A stretch of DNA of 64,000 bases, taken from contig MNCI01003549.1 of assembly GCA_015680685.1 (NCBI GenBank), forward strand, positions 87,870 through 151,869, read 5' to 3'. Below the pieces are notes generated by a model. The model saw only the letters and a list, made by a program, of their open reading frames with translations. It was not told the origin of the DNA and made no database searches. The position numbers were made by a program, and so were the translations under genes. Positions 46,763-59,310 of the stretch are shown here, one piece after another (within the stretch, counting starts at the first letter, position 1; the number at the start of each line of letters is the position of its first letter). The DNA comes from Gnetum montanum (lineage: Eukaryota; Streptophyta; Gnetopsida; Gnetales; Gnetaceae).

Positions 46763-49235
46763 ATGACCCCTAAATGAGGATAACAAGGAGGACCCTCTCA
46801 GGGTGCATTCAAATGGCCAAGGAGAGGTAGAGGCCAAGTGTCTTCCATAGAACACGCAGAGTAGGAGGCACAATCATTTAGCATCCATTAAGAACCCCTT
46901 ATCCCTACACAATCTAGGCATGTAGAAGGTGGAGAAGGTGAGGAACCTGAATAGGGATAACATCTCACATTGTCTCTAGAATGCATTCAGGAAATTTGGG
47001 AAAGGTCTCTAGAACTCAATTTTGGATCCTTTACCCAATTTTCTCTTGAGTCAGTTAAAGATCAACTCAAAGGATCTCCACTATGGCCTATTCTCTTAGA
47101 GAGTAAAAAATGGTATTTGAGGGAGATATATTAATTTTGGCATAATAAGGAAGAATGCACCACCATTGATATTGGTGAAATTTTAGTTGATTTCTCTACC
47201 AAGGCCATTTCAGAAGTTCTGAACATTTCAAATACAAGGCATAAGGTTGCTCACCTGTCCACTACTTTGATTTTGATGCATGGATAATATGGTTAAAAAG
47301 GACATATGGAAAGGAGGATATGAGGAGCTCACACTTGAAGAGAGAATCTATTTCAGAATTGGCACCTATCACCTCTTCCCAACAAAAGGATTAAATAGAA
47401 TTTCCACCTATGCGACCAGAGGAAGTGTAATCCTAATAGGCAAGGTTGATGCCAACATGTCCCATCTATATCTCATAGAAATATTAAGGTAGTTTAAAGA
47501 ATGTATGATAGGGAAGTTTTCATTGCCTTTTCCTTGCCTAATCAGGAAGCTATGCTAGCATGCTAGAATTCTGGGGGTACACCAATGGCATCCCCAGAAA
47601 GGCTCAAAATGCATCATATGTTGAATTTTTGAAGCCACCAGCACTAAGGAAAGATGCTGGTGAGACATTGGAGCCTGAGCAAGAGCAAATGGTTGGGAAC
47701 ACTACATCTCAAACAATTTGGCCTAGCCAACTTTTGGACATAAGGCTTAGTCAACAATAAGAAGCAGGGCCCAACACACAAATTGCAACCTAGCAAGACC
47801 AACTGCCACCATGACCACTAGATTATTGACCATCGATGATCCATATCTAGGCCATCATAGAAATAGTTAGTTGGGGAAGTCATGATGAGGCTAACCTCTT
47901 CAAGGTCATTGATGATGTTGTACAATCTACAATCTCAATTGATCATACACAGGGTCAAGTTTCTATACAAACATGAGGAGGGGAATCACATTGGTCACAA
48001 AAAATCTCTCAAAACTAGTGAAGGTGCCATAGTAGTGGTTATGCAACACCAAGATGTAGTGGGAGAAACATTAGTGGTTGCAGACCACATCAAAGAATCA
48101 TTCACTATCCCTATTGTGCCACTGGTAGATTTCACAAGAGCATGCGATGCTCAAACCTTAGTCAGTCCCTTGATGACTCTTGCAGATCATAAGAATGTTT
48201 TGGATCGGTTGCTACAAACAAGACAAGTGATGATGCTCTTGTTTCACATCCCTCAAGATGTTACAACAACACAATCAAACCTCATATCCACAAAAGGAAA
48301 GTTGGTCATGGCAGAGTTTAGGGATGAACATGTAGAGGAGGAGTTGAGAAGACTCTAAGAGAAGTTCATCGTCCTACAAACTACATAGTGGGATCTATCC
48401 CAATTTATCCTAGCCAACCAGCTAGAGTTATTTTGGACAAAGTATCTAAATAAATTTTTAGAAGAGAATAAAAGGATGGAAAGGGAAAATGAGAAGGATG
48501 ATTGGGATTCTTCAAAGGCACAAGCCCAAACGTATGCACATGCCAAAGCACTCAAGGCCTTATAAGAAGAAAATAAACATCTTGTCACTGAGAATCTTCA
48601 ATTGACCATAATCAAAAAATAGGAGAATGTTCTCGAGGAGGATTTCCAACAAATGTGATAATAATTAACAAGGGTCAACTAGGACATGAGTCACTTAGCT
48701 AGAGAAAATAGGTCCCTCTCAATGGAGGAGGTATGCATGATCCATCAAAAGACGACTATTCAAATAAGTACATGGTAGAATGAGGCCACGCGACATGAGA
48801 AGTTGAAGAAACTTGTAGATCCAAGATCTCACTGATTACATGGAGTTGGTAGACCTGCGGTATGCCAACTTAGCCATGTTGATAGTAGGATTCCCGAGGA
48901 CAAAATTAGAGAAGTAGGTAGCAACCACCTATGCCAAGTATAAAATAGAATTTTCAAAACACAAAAAGACACTACAGAAATTAGAGGTAGTAAATTCTAA
49001 GTTAGAGGTGGTCAAGACTAGTTTCCAAGGGAAAAAATATGTTATCATAGATTTGGCTCAATGGCTCATGGATTACCAAGAATGTAGAGACAAAACTAGA
49101 GCCTATGATAAGGAACGATGGTTTTTTGAAGCTTGGTATGTCAAAGCCAATTAGATGTTCCTACAACTGCCATGTCCATGGAAGGTTCCAACTCCATAAA
49201 ATATTAGAACATTAGCATGGACAACACATGATCCC
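46763..49235 (+). pseudogene. Third ORF of element B (coiled-coil-like protein)
   Basis: Begins with MTPK at 46,763. The first domain is clear at 46,960-47,250: LELNFGSFTQFSLESVKDQL, SPLWPILLESKKWYLREIY and IDIGEILVDFSTKAISEVLN, matching A and F. A long charged region follows (48,300-49,130), with MELVDLRYANLAML as in F (MELANLQYANLTML). It has TAG/TGA stops and frame breaks but is recognisable over about 2.4 kb. Retained though pol is gone. Confidence 0.65.
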
Positions 49236-49518
49236 TAAACTAAAGAGGAAAATCTTCAAGTGCTCCTTCAAGGATATCCATTTCCAAATCCTCGAGCACA
49301 AGATAAGGGGAAGAGGCCCATGGAGGAGCCACTACCACCAAGAACCATATGAGTTCCAACAATTTTTTCTATGTTGGTGTCATAACTTTGTTTTGTTTAA
49401 TTCCACACTATGACATGAAGTAATTCATAGTTAGTTAATAATCCCATACCTATCCATTGTGTAATCAAATGAACTCATTCTCATTTTGATTATTAGACTC
49501 TAGGATGAGTTGTTATTC

Positions 49519-49531
49519 AGTCATGGGGGTA
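49519..49531 (+). other. Polypurine tract of element B
   Basis: AGTCATGGGGGTA directly before the 3' LTR. Confidence 0.75.
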
Positions 49532-50332
49532 TGATGAATCATGGTTTGCCAGGCCTTGATATCGGATACTTGATATTGGGTATGTGATATTGCAACCTGG
49601 ATAATGATATCGAATACATGATATTGTGATTCTTGTATTGGTTTATAAATATAGCACTCAAGTGCACAAGAAGGGGATTAGTTGGAAAGGTCTTTAGGGT
49701 AGACTCTTTTTGTCAATTTTTAGTTTTTTCCAAAGTGCATGACCACAATGTGATGATTGTAATTGTATGAAACCTTTGTTCAAGTATGACACTTGGATGC
49801 GCACTTAGTTTTTAAGTATTTAATTGTTAACTATTATTTATTGTTTTCTTAATTAATATTTCTTTATTATTATTTACTATTCTTGTTGTTAATGCTAAAT
49901 GGATACGTCTTAATCATGAACATTTAAGTGTAACTACTTGGTAACCCAGTAGTGTATCTAGTAGTGCTCAAGTAATATGTTCTTGGTAACCCCAGAAGTA
50001 GTACATGAGGTACAAGATGAGTGTGGATGATTAAGGATGAATGCTCATTAGATTTAGGCTAGTTTATATTTTACTTCATATTGCTTATTACCTTAATCAA
50101 GATTATTTCTCATTGTCTCTAGAAGTAGCCTAGTGTTAGAAATCACATCATACACCTCACTCTAGATTAAACCATGAAAAAGCAAATACTAGTCCAAGTG
50201 GGAAGATAGCGAATTGTGATAAACATGTAACTATCTAGGTGCCACAACTAGTCTGTTTGCAAAGTTCAACTGGATCATGCGTGCATGCTTGTATTCATAT
50301 GGTTGAGTATAGTGGTACCTCACTGCTCATCA
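49532..50332 (+). mobile_element. 3' LTR of element B (family 2)
   Basis: 801 bp from TGATGAATCATGG to CTGCTCATCA. TATA box TTTATAAATATAG near 49,641. It contains TATCGGATACTTGATATTGG repeats of TGATAT. Pairs with the 5' LTR at 42,242-43,048. Confidence 0.9.
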
Positions 50333-50426
50333 ATCATGTACCAAAAGACATAGAAGCCATGAAATTTGATTGGATCGAATGTGAATGCTTAGTGATTCAT
50401 ATGGTTGAGCATAGGAATACTCATCA
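50333..50426 (+). mobile_element. LTR 3' end, family 1 (probably F)
   Basis: GAAGCCATGAAATTTGATTGG and GATTCATATGGTTGAG match the last ~95 bp of the family 1 LTR (42,020-42,107). It ends ACTCATCA at 50,426. About 330 bp of LTR expected between 42,240 and here are missing, so either a deletion or a different LTR copy is involved. Confidence 0.65.
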
Positions 50427-50837
50427 TTCATCATGTGGCAACAAGTATATAGTAGCTTTATGGTGAGATGCTTTTATAGTAGGTCATAGTTAGGTTGCTA
50501 TGTGGGTAGAGTTCATGCTATCAACCTATATTTTATTATTTTAACATAAAGAAATAAATAAATATTTTCATTGAATGCAAGCATATTATTAAGAAAAGTT
50601 TCTTTTAACATTGAATCATTAATTTTTGTAATGCATTTCTTTATTCTTTATTGCTATTCTCCTAAGCATAGTTTCCTCCAAGGATGTGCTTAAAAGCTTA
50701 CCAAACATGTTGCTTATTCTTGTGTTATGGATTTGACAATTATGAAACTCCATTTGATTATTGTACTTGATGTTATCATTATAGTTTGTTTATTCATTAG
50801 AGAATCTATTCACTAATATCATTTTGACATCCCTAAT
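50427..50837. other. No feature seen
   Basis: AT-rich sequence with no supported frame and no match to the LTR families recognised here. It may be the flank of F. Confidence 0.4.
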
Positions 50838-51657
50838 TAATGAGCAAAAAATTAGACCCTACACCCAACCATACAAATAATAAGCATTCACACAAAATCT
50901 AGTTGAATTTCATGAACTAGAACTAATTCTATTATCTAAATAGCTAAGTGTTAGATTGTTTGTTATTATCTTCCTAATCATACTCGTGCAAATTTATTTT
51001 ATATGGTTAAGTGTGATTGAATTATATGATTAAAATATTAAAGTTCTAAACTATGTAATCTAAGTGAAAAAATAAATCTAATATAGCCTATGCATGAAGC
51101 ATTTATTCCTCATGCCTCGTACAAATCTTGAGCATATGCCAACATTGTTGGGTTACCAAGTACTCATTGTTGGGCATAGTAAGTGGTGTACTACTAGGAT
51201 TACCAAACATTAATGTGTTTGTGCTTGTAGTTGATTATACACATGTGATATAATTAAGGGTGATGAAAAGTAAAATAAGTAACTAAGTGCTTAAAATTAA
51301 GAGAATAATTAAGAGTAAACTATAATTAAAGAAATTATAACACTAAATCAAGTGTTGTAATGAAGTAAATGGGTATCAATTTTATTGTCATCATGAAAAT
51401 ATATTCAGGTATATGATCACTTGAATAACATTTTGTACAATCCACTTGATTCACATCATAGGAACTTGGTGATAAATTATAACTATTACAGGAACATATT
51501 GACAAAGTTTCACTAGCTATTAACCTTGTGGTGCTATAAATGTGGTGAGTACACCATTTATATAGGAATTTATTATGCTTGTGCTAATGCTAATGCATTT
51601 ACAAAGAAAGGCATCCATTGACACAACCTCTTTAAATCTCAAAATTGATACTCATTA
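50838..51657 (-). mobile_element. 3' LTR of Athila-like element I (minus strand)
   Basis: On the minus strand TAATGAGTATC (51,657) starts the LTR, directly after a polypurine tract GTTGTGGAGGCA (51,670-51,658). The far end is near 50,838 (TTGCTCATTA). The general LTR phrases of this group are present (ACCCAACCATACAAAT reverse of ATTTGTATGGTTGGGT). It differs from families 1 and 2 in detail. Confidence 0.7.
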
Positions 51658-51959
51658 TGCCTCCACAACTAAGTAAAAACTCATTGTAAAGTTCATAAGT
51701 TTGGGATTGAGTTGTTTACAAAATTATGGAAGTGACTAGATTGACTCTAACTAATTGGATAATTTGAGTATTGCATTACAAAATTTATTCAAGTGTTTAC
51801 AATCATGGAATCATAACAAAATCAAACACATTACAAAAAAAATTTTGTGTAGATATATACAACAATGTCACAAGGCATATGCCCTTAGTGGTGGTAAGTA
51901 ATGGTGGCACCTATAGTGGTTTCTCATGCCCTGATGCAGGATATGACTACCTTGCTACT

Positions 51960-53560
51960 AATGCTATTGTTGATTATAGTTGAAATGCATCTAGTCAAGC
52001 CTCCATTTTCTTCTCCTTTGTCCTAAGATCACGGATTGTCCAAGCTAATTCACCTAGATTAGTAGGTGTGGAAACCTTCCAAGGATAAGGTAAGATTAGA
52101 CACATGTCATGAGCATTGATGAACAAAGCAATGAACTATTTTTTTTTAATATTGAATGACTTCATTATGTTTTGTAGCTCTTGGTAGTCACTCATTCATT
52201 TATCTAAGCTCTCTACTACAATCCTTGGATTTTCCACCTTTTCTTTGAGGAATTTAAGCTTCATACTAGCAACTCCCAATTTTTGTCACACCTCTCTATG
52301 AATCTTGTAATTATTCTTGTATAAAAATTATGAATTAGCCACTTACTTCTCTAGTTTTAATCTTGATCTCCTAGTAGTAAGCATCGCAAGATTGGCATAG
52401 CAGAGATTTACCAACTCCATGTACTTTGTCATCTCTTCAATTTGTAGCTTCTTCATGCAAAGTTTTACTTTATTATATGCATTGATTTCATCAAAGATGC
52501 ACTACCATGCATCACCATGGAGTTACTTAAGGGCTTCATTTGTCTTATTCTTAGCCCATCANNNNNNNNNNNNNNNNNNNNNNNNNNNNNNNNNNNNNNN
52601 NNNNNNNNNNNNNNNNNNNNNNNNNNNNNNNNNNNNNNNNNNNNNNNNNNNNNNNNNNNNNNNNNNNNNNNNNNNNNNNNNNNNNNNNNNNNNNNNNNNN
52701 NNNNNNNNNNNNNNNNNNNNNNNNNNNNNNNNNNNNNNNNNNNNNNNNNNNNNNNNNNNNNNNNNNNNNNNNNNNNNNNNNNNNNNNNNNNNNNNNNNNN
52801 NNNNNNNNNNNNNNNNNNNNNNNNNNNNNNNNNNNNNNNNNNNNNNNNNNNNNNNNNNNNNNNNTGTGACCTCTTGAAGTTATGTTTCTACAATTAGAAG
52901 CTTACCCTTTGTCTTAATCTATTCAAAATGGATTGATGTAATATCTTCTTAAATGTCAAATATATCTGAAATTGATGGCTCTATATCCACCAATCTATCT
53001 AGAACTTCCTCATGCTAATCTACATTCATACCCCTTGAATTAGTTCCTATGAACATCTAGATGTCTACCATTATAGCAAAGTCTATTACTAATTCTATAG
53101 GAACCACTAGTACTTCTTAAATTTAGTTATTCACCACCTTTGCAACTATCTCCTATCATTTGTGTGACATAATTATCATTATTGTTTCTTCTTCCGCTTC
53201 CATCATCATAGAGAAAATTGTAGCATTAACCAAATCTCTAGCATCTTCTTGATGATTGTTCCAAATGATACATATCTCACCAAGATGTGACTCTTCATTT
53301 TTAGAAATGGTGAGTCACATTGGTGATGCTTGCAATTGCTCATAAACCTCTTGAGAAGTAAACTCCAAGAAAGACCCAAAGTTGGGTTCCTATAGGATGG
53401 AAATTTAATTTTCATTCATCCTTATCTTTTCTAAGTATGCCTCCATTAAGATGAACTCTAGGTTAGGTATTTCATCTTCCTTATATTACTTACCAAGTCT
53501 CTACAATTTGAATTTTCCTAACTAATTCTAACTCTAGCTCTTCTCTAAGATACCTAGTTG
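51960..53560 (-). pseudogene. Third ORF of element I, with an N gap and internal deletion
   Basis: On the minus strand, ELVNLCYANLAMLTTRRS (about 52,425-52,370) matches the coiled region of B and F. FLEFTSQEVYEQLQASPM (about 53,375) matches the first domain of A (FLEQAPKEV.GQLKASPM). The middle is shortened and contains 303 N at 52,562-52,864. The frame is broken repeatedly. No pol is visible between this and the LTR of H at 54,128, so I is truncated at its 5' side. Confidence 0.6.
52562..52864. other. Assembly gap, 303 N
   Basis: A run of N; reading frames that cross it are meaningless. Confidence 0.99.
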
Positions 53561-54127
53561 TATGTATGGCCTCTAGTTTATGTTATGGTTATTCATGCCC
53601 TCATTTATATCCTTCTCTTGGTTACTTTTCCTTTATAATAGAACACCTATTATGGACCTCTTATAGGTGTCATTTATAATCACATGAACAATTGATCATT
53701 AGTCTTAGTCATTATCTTTAGGCATTGTTACCAATCATCCTTATATTTTGGCTAATTTTGAAATAATTTGTATTAATTCTCCTAAGCGATTGCAATCTAT
53801 TATCCAAGAGGTCCTAACATAGCTAATCATTCTTAAATAATCATTATTTTTTTCATTAATTAGCTTTTACTACCTTAATTATTCAAAAATTAGAGTTTCT
53901 AAAGTATTCAAAATCATTAATTCCTACCCTTATAATGTAAAGCTTGACTTTGGAAGCTCATAATTCATTGAATCACCTAAATAAGGTATATGGTTCACAA
54001 GATATGGTTGTTGGAAGGTTTGGGTTCTCAAAAATGCAAAACATCCCTTTGAAGAATGATCAAAATGACAAAAAATTGGCTAACTCCCACAGGCATATAT
54101 AGTTTTATTAGTGATAAATCCATATTT
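53561..54127. other. Decayed sequence of element I, not resolved
   Basis: AT-rich and without a supported frame. It probably belongs to the start of the third ORF or the spacer of I. Confidence 0.35.
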
Positions 54128-55003
54128 TGATGCATTACAATATCACATCAATGATGTCATTAATACAATTTCATAGCACATGCGATGTCATCATTGATAT
54201 GATATCTCAGGATGTGTGCAACCCTATAAATATGACACTTTAGGTGCATGATTTGCTAACTTTTCATTCACAGAGTCACTAGACTCTTGCAGTTTGATTT
54301 CCTATCTTACACTTAGCAATAGTGAATGCCCATAGTGTAATGTGTCATAGTGAAAAAAATATGTCTTTGAACAGTTTGCACTTGGGCACGAGTTGTGAAT
54401 GGAAATAAAGATCAAGCTATTTTCCACCATTGTAGCATTCTCTTAGTTTATTGTTTTCACTTAGCATAATGTTTATTTGTTACTTAGCCTAATGTTTACT
54501 ACTTTACAAGATTAACACCTTACTTTCCAAAGTACCTTATTTTTACTTATTAATAGTATGCGAAATGGGTACGATTGATTTTTAGCATTAAGTGTGATCA
54601 TTTGGTAATTCCAATAGTATTATTGCTTAGTTCACCTAGTAGCATGATACTTGGTAACCCCAGTAGCAATTACATAAGCCCAAGTTGTGTCCAAAAAATT
54701 ATAAATGCTTATCCATCATAATAGGATGGAATAGATTTATTTTTCCTAGATAAACTAGACTTAGATAATCTCACAATGTTTACACTTAGGAGTGTAATTG
54801 ACCCAACAACATCACTTATCTTATGCATCACTACAAGTTAAACCATACATTTAGACTTTACTAGCTTGAGTGGGAAGATGGAAATCACTAGCTTAATTTA
54901 ATTGCTAGCATATCAACATTGACCATCCACGAATTACAATCATGTTATGCATGAAGACTTGTAATTTGTATGGTTGGGTGTTGGATTGCTCCACCACTCA
55001 TCA
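54128..55003 (+). mobile_element. 5' LTR of Athila-like element H
   Basis: 876 bp from TGATGCATTACAATATC to CCACTCATCA. TATA box CCTATAAATATG near 54,221. It resembles the LTR of B (TATAAATAT.GCACTT.AGGTGCA, GGGTACG, AAGTGTGATCATTTGGTAA). It is followed at 55,004 by the primer site TTGGCACCATTTTTGGGGAT (tRNA-Asp type). Only about 70 bp of internal sequence remain before element G. Confidence 0.8.
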
Positions 55004-55075
55004 TTGGCACCATTTTTGGGGATAGTTAATGCATGCTAAGTGAAAAACCACTAATTTTGGCCTAGCACATTGAAA
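55004..55075 (+). mobile_element. Primer site and internal stub of element H, cut by G
   Basis: TTGGCACCATTTTTGGGGAT is a decayed tRNA-Asp primer site. The following 50 bp stop where the LTR of G begins (TGAGA at 55,076), indicating that G inserted into H. Confidence 0.65.
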
Positions 55076-56569
55076 TGAGAATGACTCAAGCCCTTTTGAA
55101 GTTTTGGGAGGCAAAATTTAACTAAGGCATGGAGCTCAAGCCGAGCTTGCTCAAGCCAACTTGCTCACGCTGTCAAGCTAGCTTGCCCTTAGTGTGACCA
55201 ACTCCAAACAACATTAGAATTAAGTCAAAGGTGGCTAAGTATGAGGGTTCAAGGCATTATCAAGGGTCACTATTGTGCCTAGCTCAAAGTTCAAAGTTTC
55301 AGCGTCCAAAGACTCAAATTTCAGGTCAAAAAGTGCAAAATTTCTCACTCACACTGAGGTCACATTACCAGTGTACGTGTAGCATGAGTAACTTTCAAAG
55401 CTCAAAATTGAGTCAAAATGACTAGATTTCCAAAGTACAAGTCATCCACAGGGTTCATTGTTGACAACTCCAGACTTCAACCTCCAGAATTCCAAAAAAA
55501 TGCAAGCTCTGTAGCTCACGCTGTGGTCACATTCGAGTCAAGCTGGCAATGTGAATGTAGCGTGAGTGTAGTGTGAGTGTAGCATGCACATGCTTAGGAC
55601 ACACAAGGAGAAAATCAACTCATGCTGGAAGTTCTTGTCAAGAGGAGATGCCTCAAACAACCATGGAACCATTCGAGTTGACACCCTATAGTAGTCAAGT
55701 TAGAGATCCAAAAGTTTCAAGTGAGACAAAGTTAAATTTTCTTGTTGTATAGTATCATTTCATTGTAAATAATCATCATTTATGAGCTTGTCAGGATCTT
55801 ACGCTCCAAAATTGTATGTGCTTCCATGAGCATAAGCTAGTTTGACTAAGTTAACACACACTATAAGATACAATGCACCTAGTCGAAAATGTAGCTTGCC
55901 CACACACGTCCAACTCACATATAGTTGTCCATCAAACATGTGTCACATGATCCATTTTCCTCTCAATTCTCAGTCATTGATTCCATCCATGAATTCCATG
56001 CCCAAACCTGGCCAAACCCTATAAATACCCTATCAATTCACATAAAGAGGATTGGCAATTTTAAAGGTTGACAGCTTAGGAAACTCAGACCAGCAATCCT
56101 TGGGCACTTGAGCACACTTGACTCCTAGCATCCAAGCACTTCTAAAACACATCACATCACCCCAGGGCTTGGTGCTTGACCTACCATCCACATGTGTAGC
56201 TATGCTTTGGCCAGTGCACATCTTTTCTATGTAATATAATACAGTTCATTTTGCCAGCCATTATTTTGTTTACTCTACTTTATATTCAGTTTATGTTTTC
56301 CTTGCTATACTGTTCTATGTACGTTTCTATTTACATTTAGTGTGCTCTATTTACATTTAAAATATCAGTTATGATAACCCTAGCACAAGCCATAGTTTAC
56401 ACTCAGGGAAGTCCTTGGTTGATTTGTGTGTAGACCATCCAAGTCACTCTACCTTCGTTTCCTTTTCCAACTTGCCCTCAAGCAAAGGTAGGGTTAGCTA
56501 TGTCTGCTTGACGATCTTTTAGTGTTTTTTTTTCCTTCCAACCTTACATCGATGATTTAGGTTAGTATA
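55076..56569 (+). mobile_element. 5' LTR of TAT-like element G
   Basis: About 1,494 bp, TGAGAATGAC to TTAGTATA (CA decayed to TA). TATA box CCCTATAAATACCC at 56,018-56,030, at the same offset as in D. Rich in CACGCTGTGG, TAGCGTGAGTG and similar words. The last 160 bp match 1,225-1,380 and the LTR end of D. Confidence 0.75.
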
Positions 56570-56572
56570 ATA

Positions 56573-56592
56573 AATTGGCACTAAAAGGAGGA
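56573..56592 (+). other. Primer-binding site of element G
   Basis: TTGGCACTAAAAGGAGGACC, four bases after the LTR end. Same motif as in D. Confidence 0.7.
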
Positions 56593-56744
56593 CCACTTGT
56601 TTATTGTTAAAACGTTGATCACACTACCTATCTAAATGCTGCACAGACTAAGTGCTGGTTAAAGCCCAACTTGTCTAGCTAGTTTACATAAGGCATTTGG
56701 ACTTACCTATCCTATCCGCTTCCCCAATACCTCATGTAGTTATC

Positions 56745-57000
56745 TCACACTGTTTGTTAGCATCACACTGTCTATCGGTCATGCTACCGTTGACTCATGC
56801 TGCAGCTTCTCACATTGTTTGTCAGTCACATTGTAGTTGCTCACACTGCAATTGCCCACACTATTAGTCACGCTACAGTTGCTTACACTGTAGTTGCTCA
56901 TGCTGTTAGTCATGCTGTAGTTGCTCACACTGTAGCTGCTCATGCTGTTAGTCATGCTGTAGTTGCTTACATTGTAGCTACTCACGTTCAACTCATCTAG
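56745..57000 (+). repeat. Short-word repeats in the leader of G
   Basis: GTAGTTGCTCACACTGT and CATGCTGTTAGTCATGCTGT alternate about ten times between primer site and gag start. Both strands are open here only because of the repeat period, so the frames are not genes. Confidence 0.85.
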
Positions 57001-57100
57001 CCCAGTTTACTCATGTTCATTATGAAATCCTCCCAAATTAAAACCCAGTAACACTGCTGATCTCTGACTTGGGGCTAGAACCTTAAACCGTGTGACTGCT

Positions 57101-59310
57101 ATGGAACCTATAACCATTATTGAATAGATAAATCCCCAAGGCCCTACACGCTAGCCACTTAGGCTATAGGGCAAGGACCCTACCTATGCAACTCTTACAC
57201 CTAAATAATATAACTTCATTTGCGTCAAGATCCAAGCCAACTTGCCTATTGATCGTGTAGAGAGGGAAGAGAAGTGAGATTATGAACTTATCCACAAAGG
57301 ATGTTGTGAGTTCATCCCCTTAGCATTTGATATACTCCCTTTTTTTGAACATCATCATACACTCATATCCCAGATGCTAATGGTAAGAAGTCAAGCCTTA
57401 CAGCCACCTCCAATAGAGCCTTAGGGTGGAGATGAGGAAGATGACTTCATAGCCCAATATGAACATGGGGATTCGTACCATATCATAGTCCCCATGCCCA
57501 TACAAACTCATTGTTCCAAGCCTTTCTAGAAGTTACCATACTTCCACCTTTATCCACAAATGCTCGACCACCAACTTCTCTAGAGGAAATGCCCACTTCT
57601 ATTTCCATCTTCTCTAGGCTCAACATTCTATCTGACAAGTCCACTTCCATCATACCTCTGCAGATACAATCTCAAAAACCCCTTCTTCAAGCTAATGCGG
57701 GTTTAATTTTTCAACCTTAGGTAATTGGGATGCCACCTATCATACCAGCATCTACAACCATCCATTACGTACCACAAGTGCAAATTCAAAAAGAATCATT
57801 AATTACTTCAACCCAACATGTTCAAGGTATTACTTCACAACCTATGGCTAAGCAGTGGGTTCCACCAGCTATTTAGCAAAAATTGTCTACTCACTACAGT
57901 GTACCACACCCTATAGTCTTAGCCCCAAATGTCCTCCCACTAAAACAAACTACAGTCCATTAACCTCTCTTTCCACAAACGATGCAGCAATCGAATCATT
58001 ACCAACCATCACCAACTCAGCCCACCTACCGTCCAAGAGTGGGTAGACAGAAAAAAATGATGCACTCATTTGTAGAAGAATTAAAATGCCTCAAAACTAT
58101 GAACACTGAGGAAGTCAAGGTACTGGACTTCTATCAAGATGATCCAATTGAGCCCTCAGTTCCACCATTAACCTTGCCAAAGGGAGTTTCATTACCCCAG
58201 CTAACCAAGTATAATGGAGAGGGTGATCTAAACACTCACCTAGTAACATTTCGAACAGAATGTCTATTGCTTTAGGAATGGCCTCATGTAATTCTATGTG
58301 TGTTTGCTATGTCATTAACTGGAAAAGCCCTAGATTAGTATCGAGCTTTACCCTGTAGCTCCATATCTTCTCTAGAGGATTTCTTGCACCAATTTGTCAC
58401 CTGTTTCAAATACAATCTAAAGCTTGACGCCACGTTAGATAGCTTGATCCAAATTAAACAACCACAATTAGAACCATCACAAAAATTTATTCAAAGGTGG
58501 AGTGCAGCCTTGAATGAACTTCACAGACCCATCCCAGAAACATACCTACTTACCATCCTTAAAGTGGTTGTAAATGACTTTATTAATTCGAAGCTTTATT
58601 ATTTGAAAGCCCACACATTGAGCCAAGCCTTTTTGTAGATTAAAGATATAGAAGAGGCAGCACAAAGAAGCAATAACCCAGCCTACTCAACCTTTAGGAG
58701 CCAACATGCAAGGAAAGATAAATCCAAAACAATGGTAGTAACAGTAGCAGAGATAGCCCAACCTAACCATCCAAGACAATAGGGAAAATAACCTACTGCC
58801 CCAAATGGCTATGAAAGAAACACACCTGCACCTACACTCAAAGCTTCCTCAAATAGAAACACCAACATAGGCCACACCTGTACATTTGAAAAAAAAGAGC
58901 CCACTCAATATACACCCCTGCCTATGAAGCCTTCACAATTGCTTGATCAACTTCTAAAGGCTAGGTTAATCAAACATAAGAAAATTTCTTCCACAACATC
59001 TCAAAAACATGATAGATTTTGTGAGTTGGCCAAAAACCTAGCCTTAGCAATAGCCAATGAACCCCCCATTCCAAGAGGCTTTAGATTGGATAGGTTTTGT
59101 GAATATCATCAAAAGTGTGGTCATGGGACTGATTACTATTTCACCTTGAAACAGGATATACAATGCATGATTGTTATGGGTGAAGTGGTACTCGATGAGG
59201 CAAACCCAGTAAGAACCCAAAACCAACCCATGGAAGTCTTCAAGGATTCTCTCAACACTAATGATGCACCATATTTGATTAATACTATCCATGTGGAGAG
59301 TAGATAGGAC
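57101..59310 (+). pseudogene. gag: gag of TAT-like element G
   Basis: Start MEPITIIE at 57,101, then KIQANLPIDRVEREEK and FIPLAFDILPFF, matching D in order. Pro/Thr/Gln-rich part 57,700-58,060. Capsid core 58,195-58,640: LTKYNGEGDLNTHLVTFRTE, FAMSLTGKALD*YRALP, KFIQRWSAALNELHRPIPE and FINSKLYYLKAHTLSQAF. The C-terminal motif CELAKNLALAI...FCEYHQKCGHGTDYYF lies at 59,020-59,150. Fewer stops than D. The stop in KALD*YRALP sits where D keeps Trp (DWY), so TGG became TAG. Confidence 0.85.

Larger units (their letters stand above)
42242..50332 (+). mobile_element. Element B: pol-less Athila-like retrotransposon
   Basis: Two LTRs, primer site, gag, spacer, third ORF and polypurine tract are present in order over about 8.1 kb, but no pol. 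Compared with A the missing block is protease to integrase. Confidence 0.8.

Noticed and set aside
52419-52897. Frames of 126-152 codons
   Set aside because: They run through 303 N and have no meaning.
56779-57000. Repetitive protein-like frames on both strands (SNYSMTNS type)
   Set aside because: They arise from the period of the DNA repeat in the leader of G; no start context, motif or conservation supports a protein.
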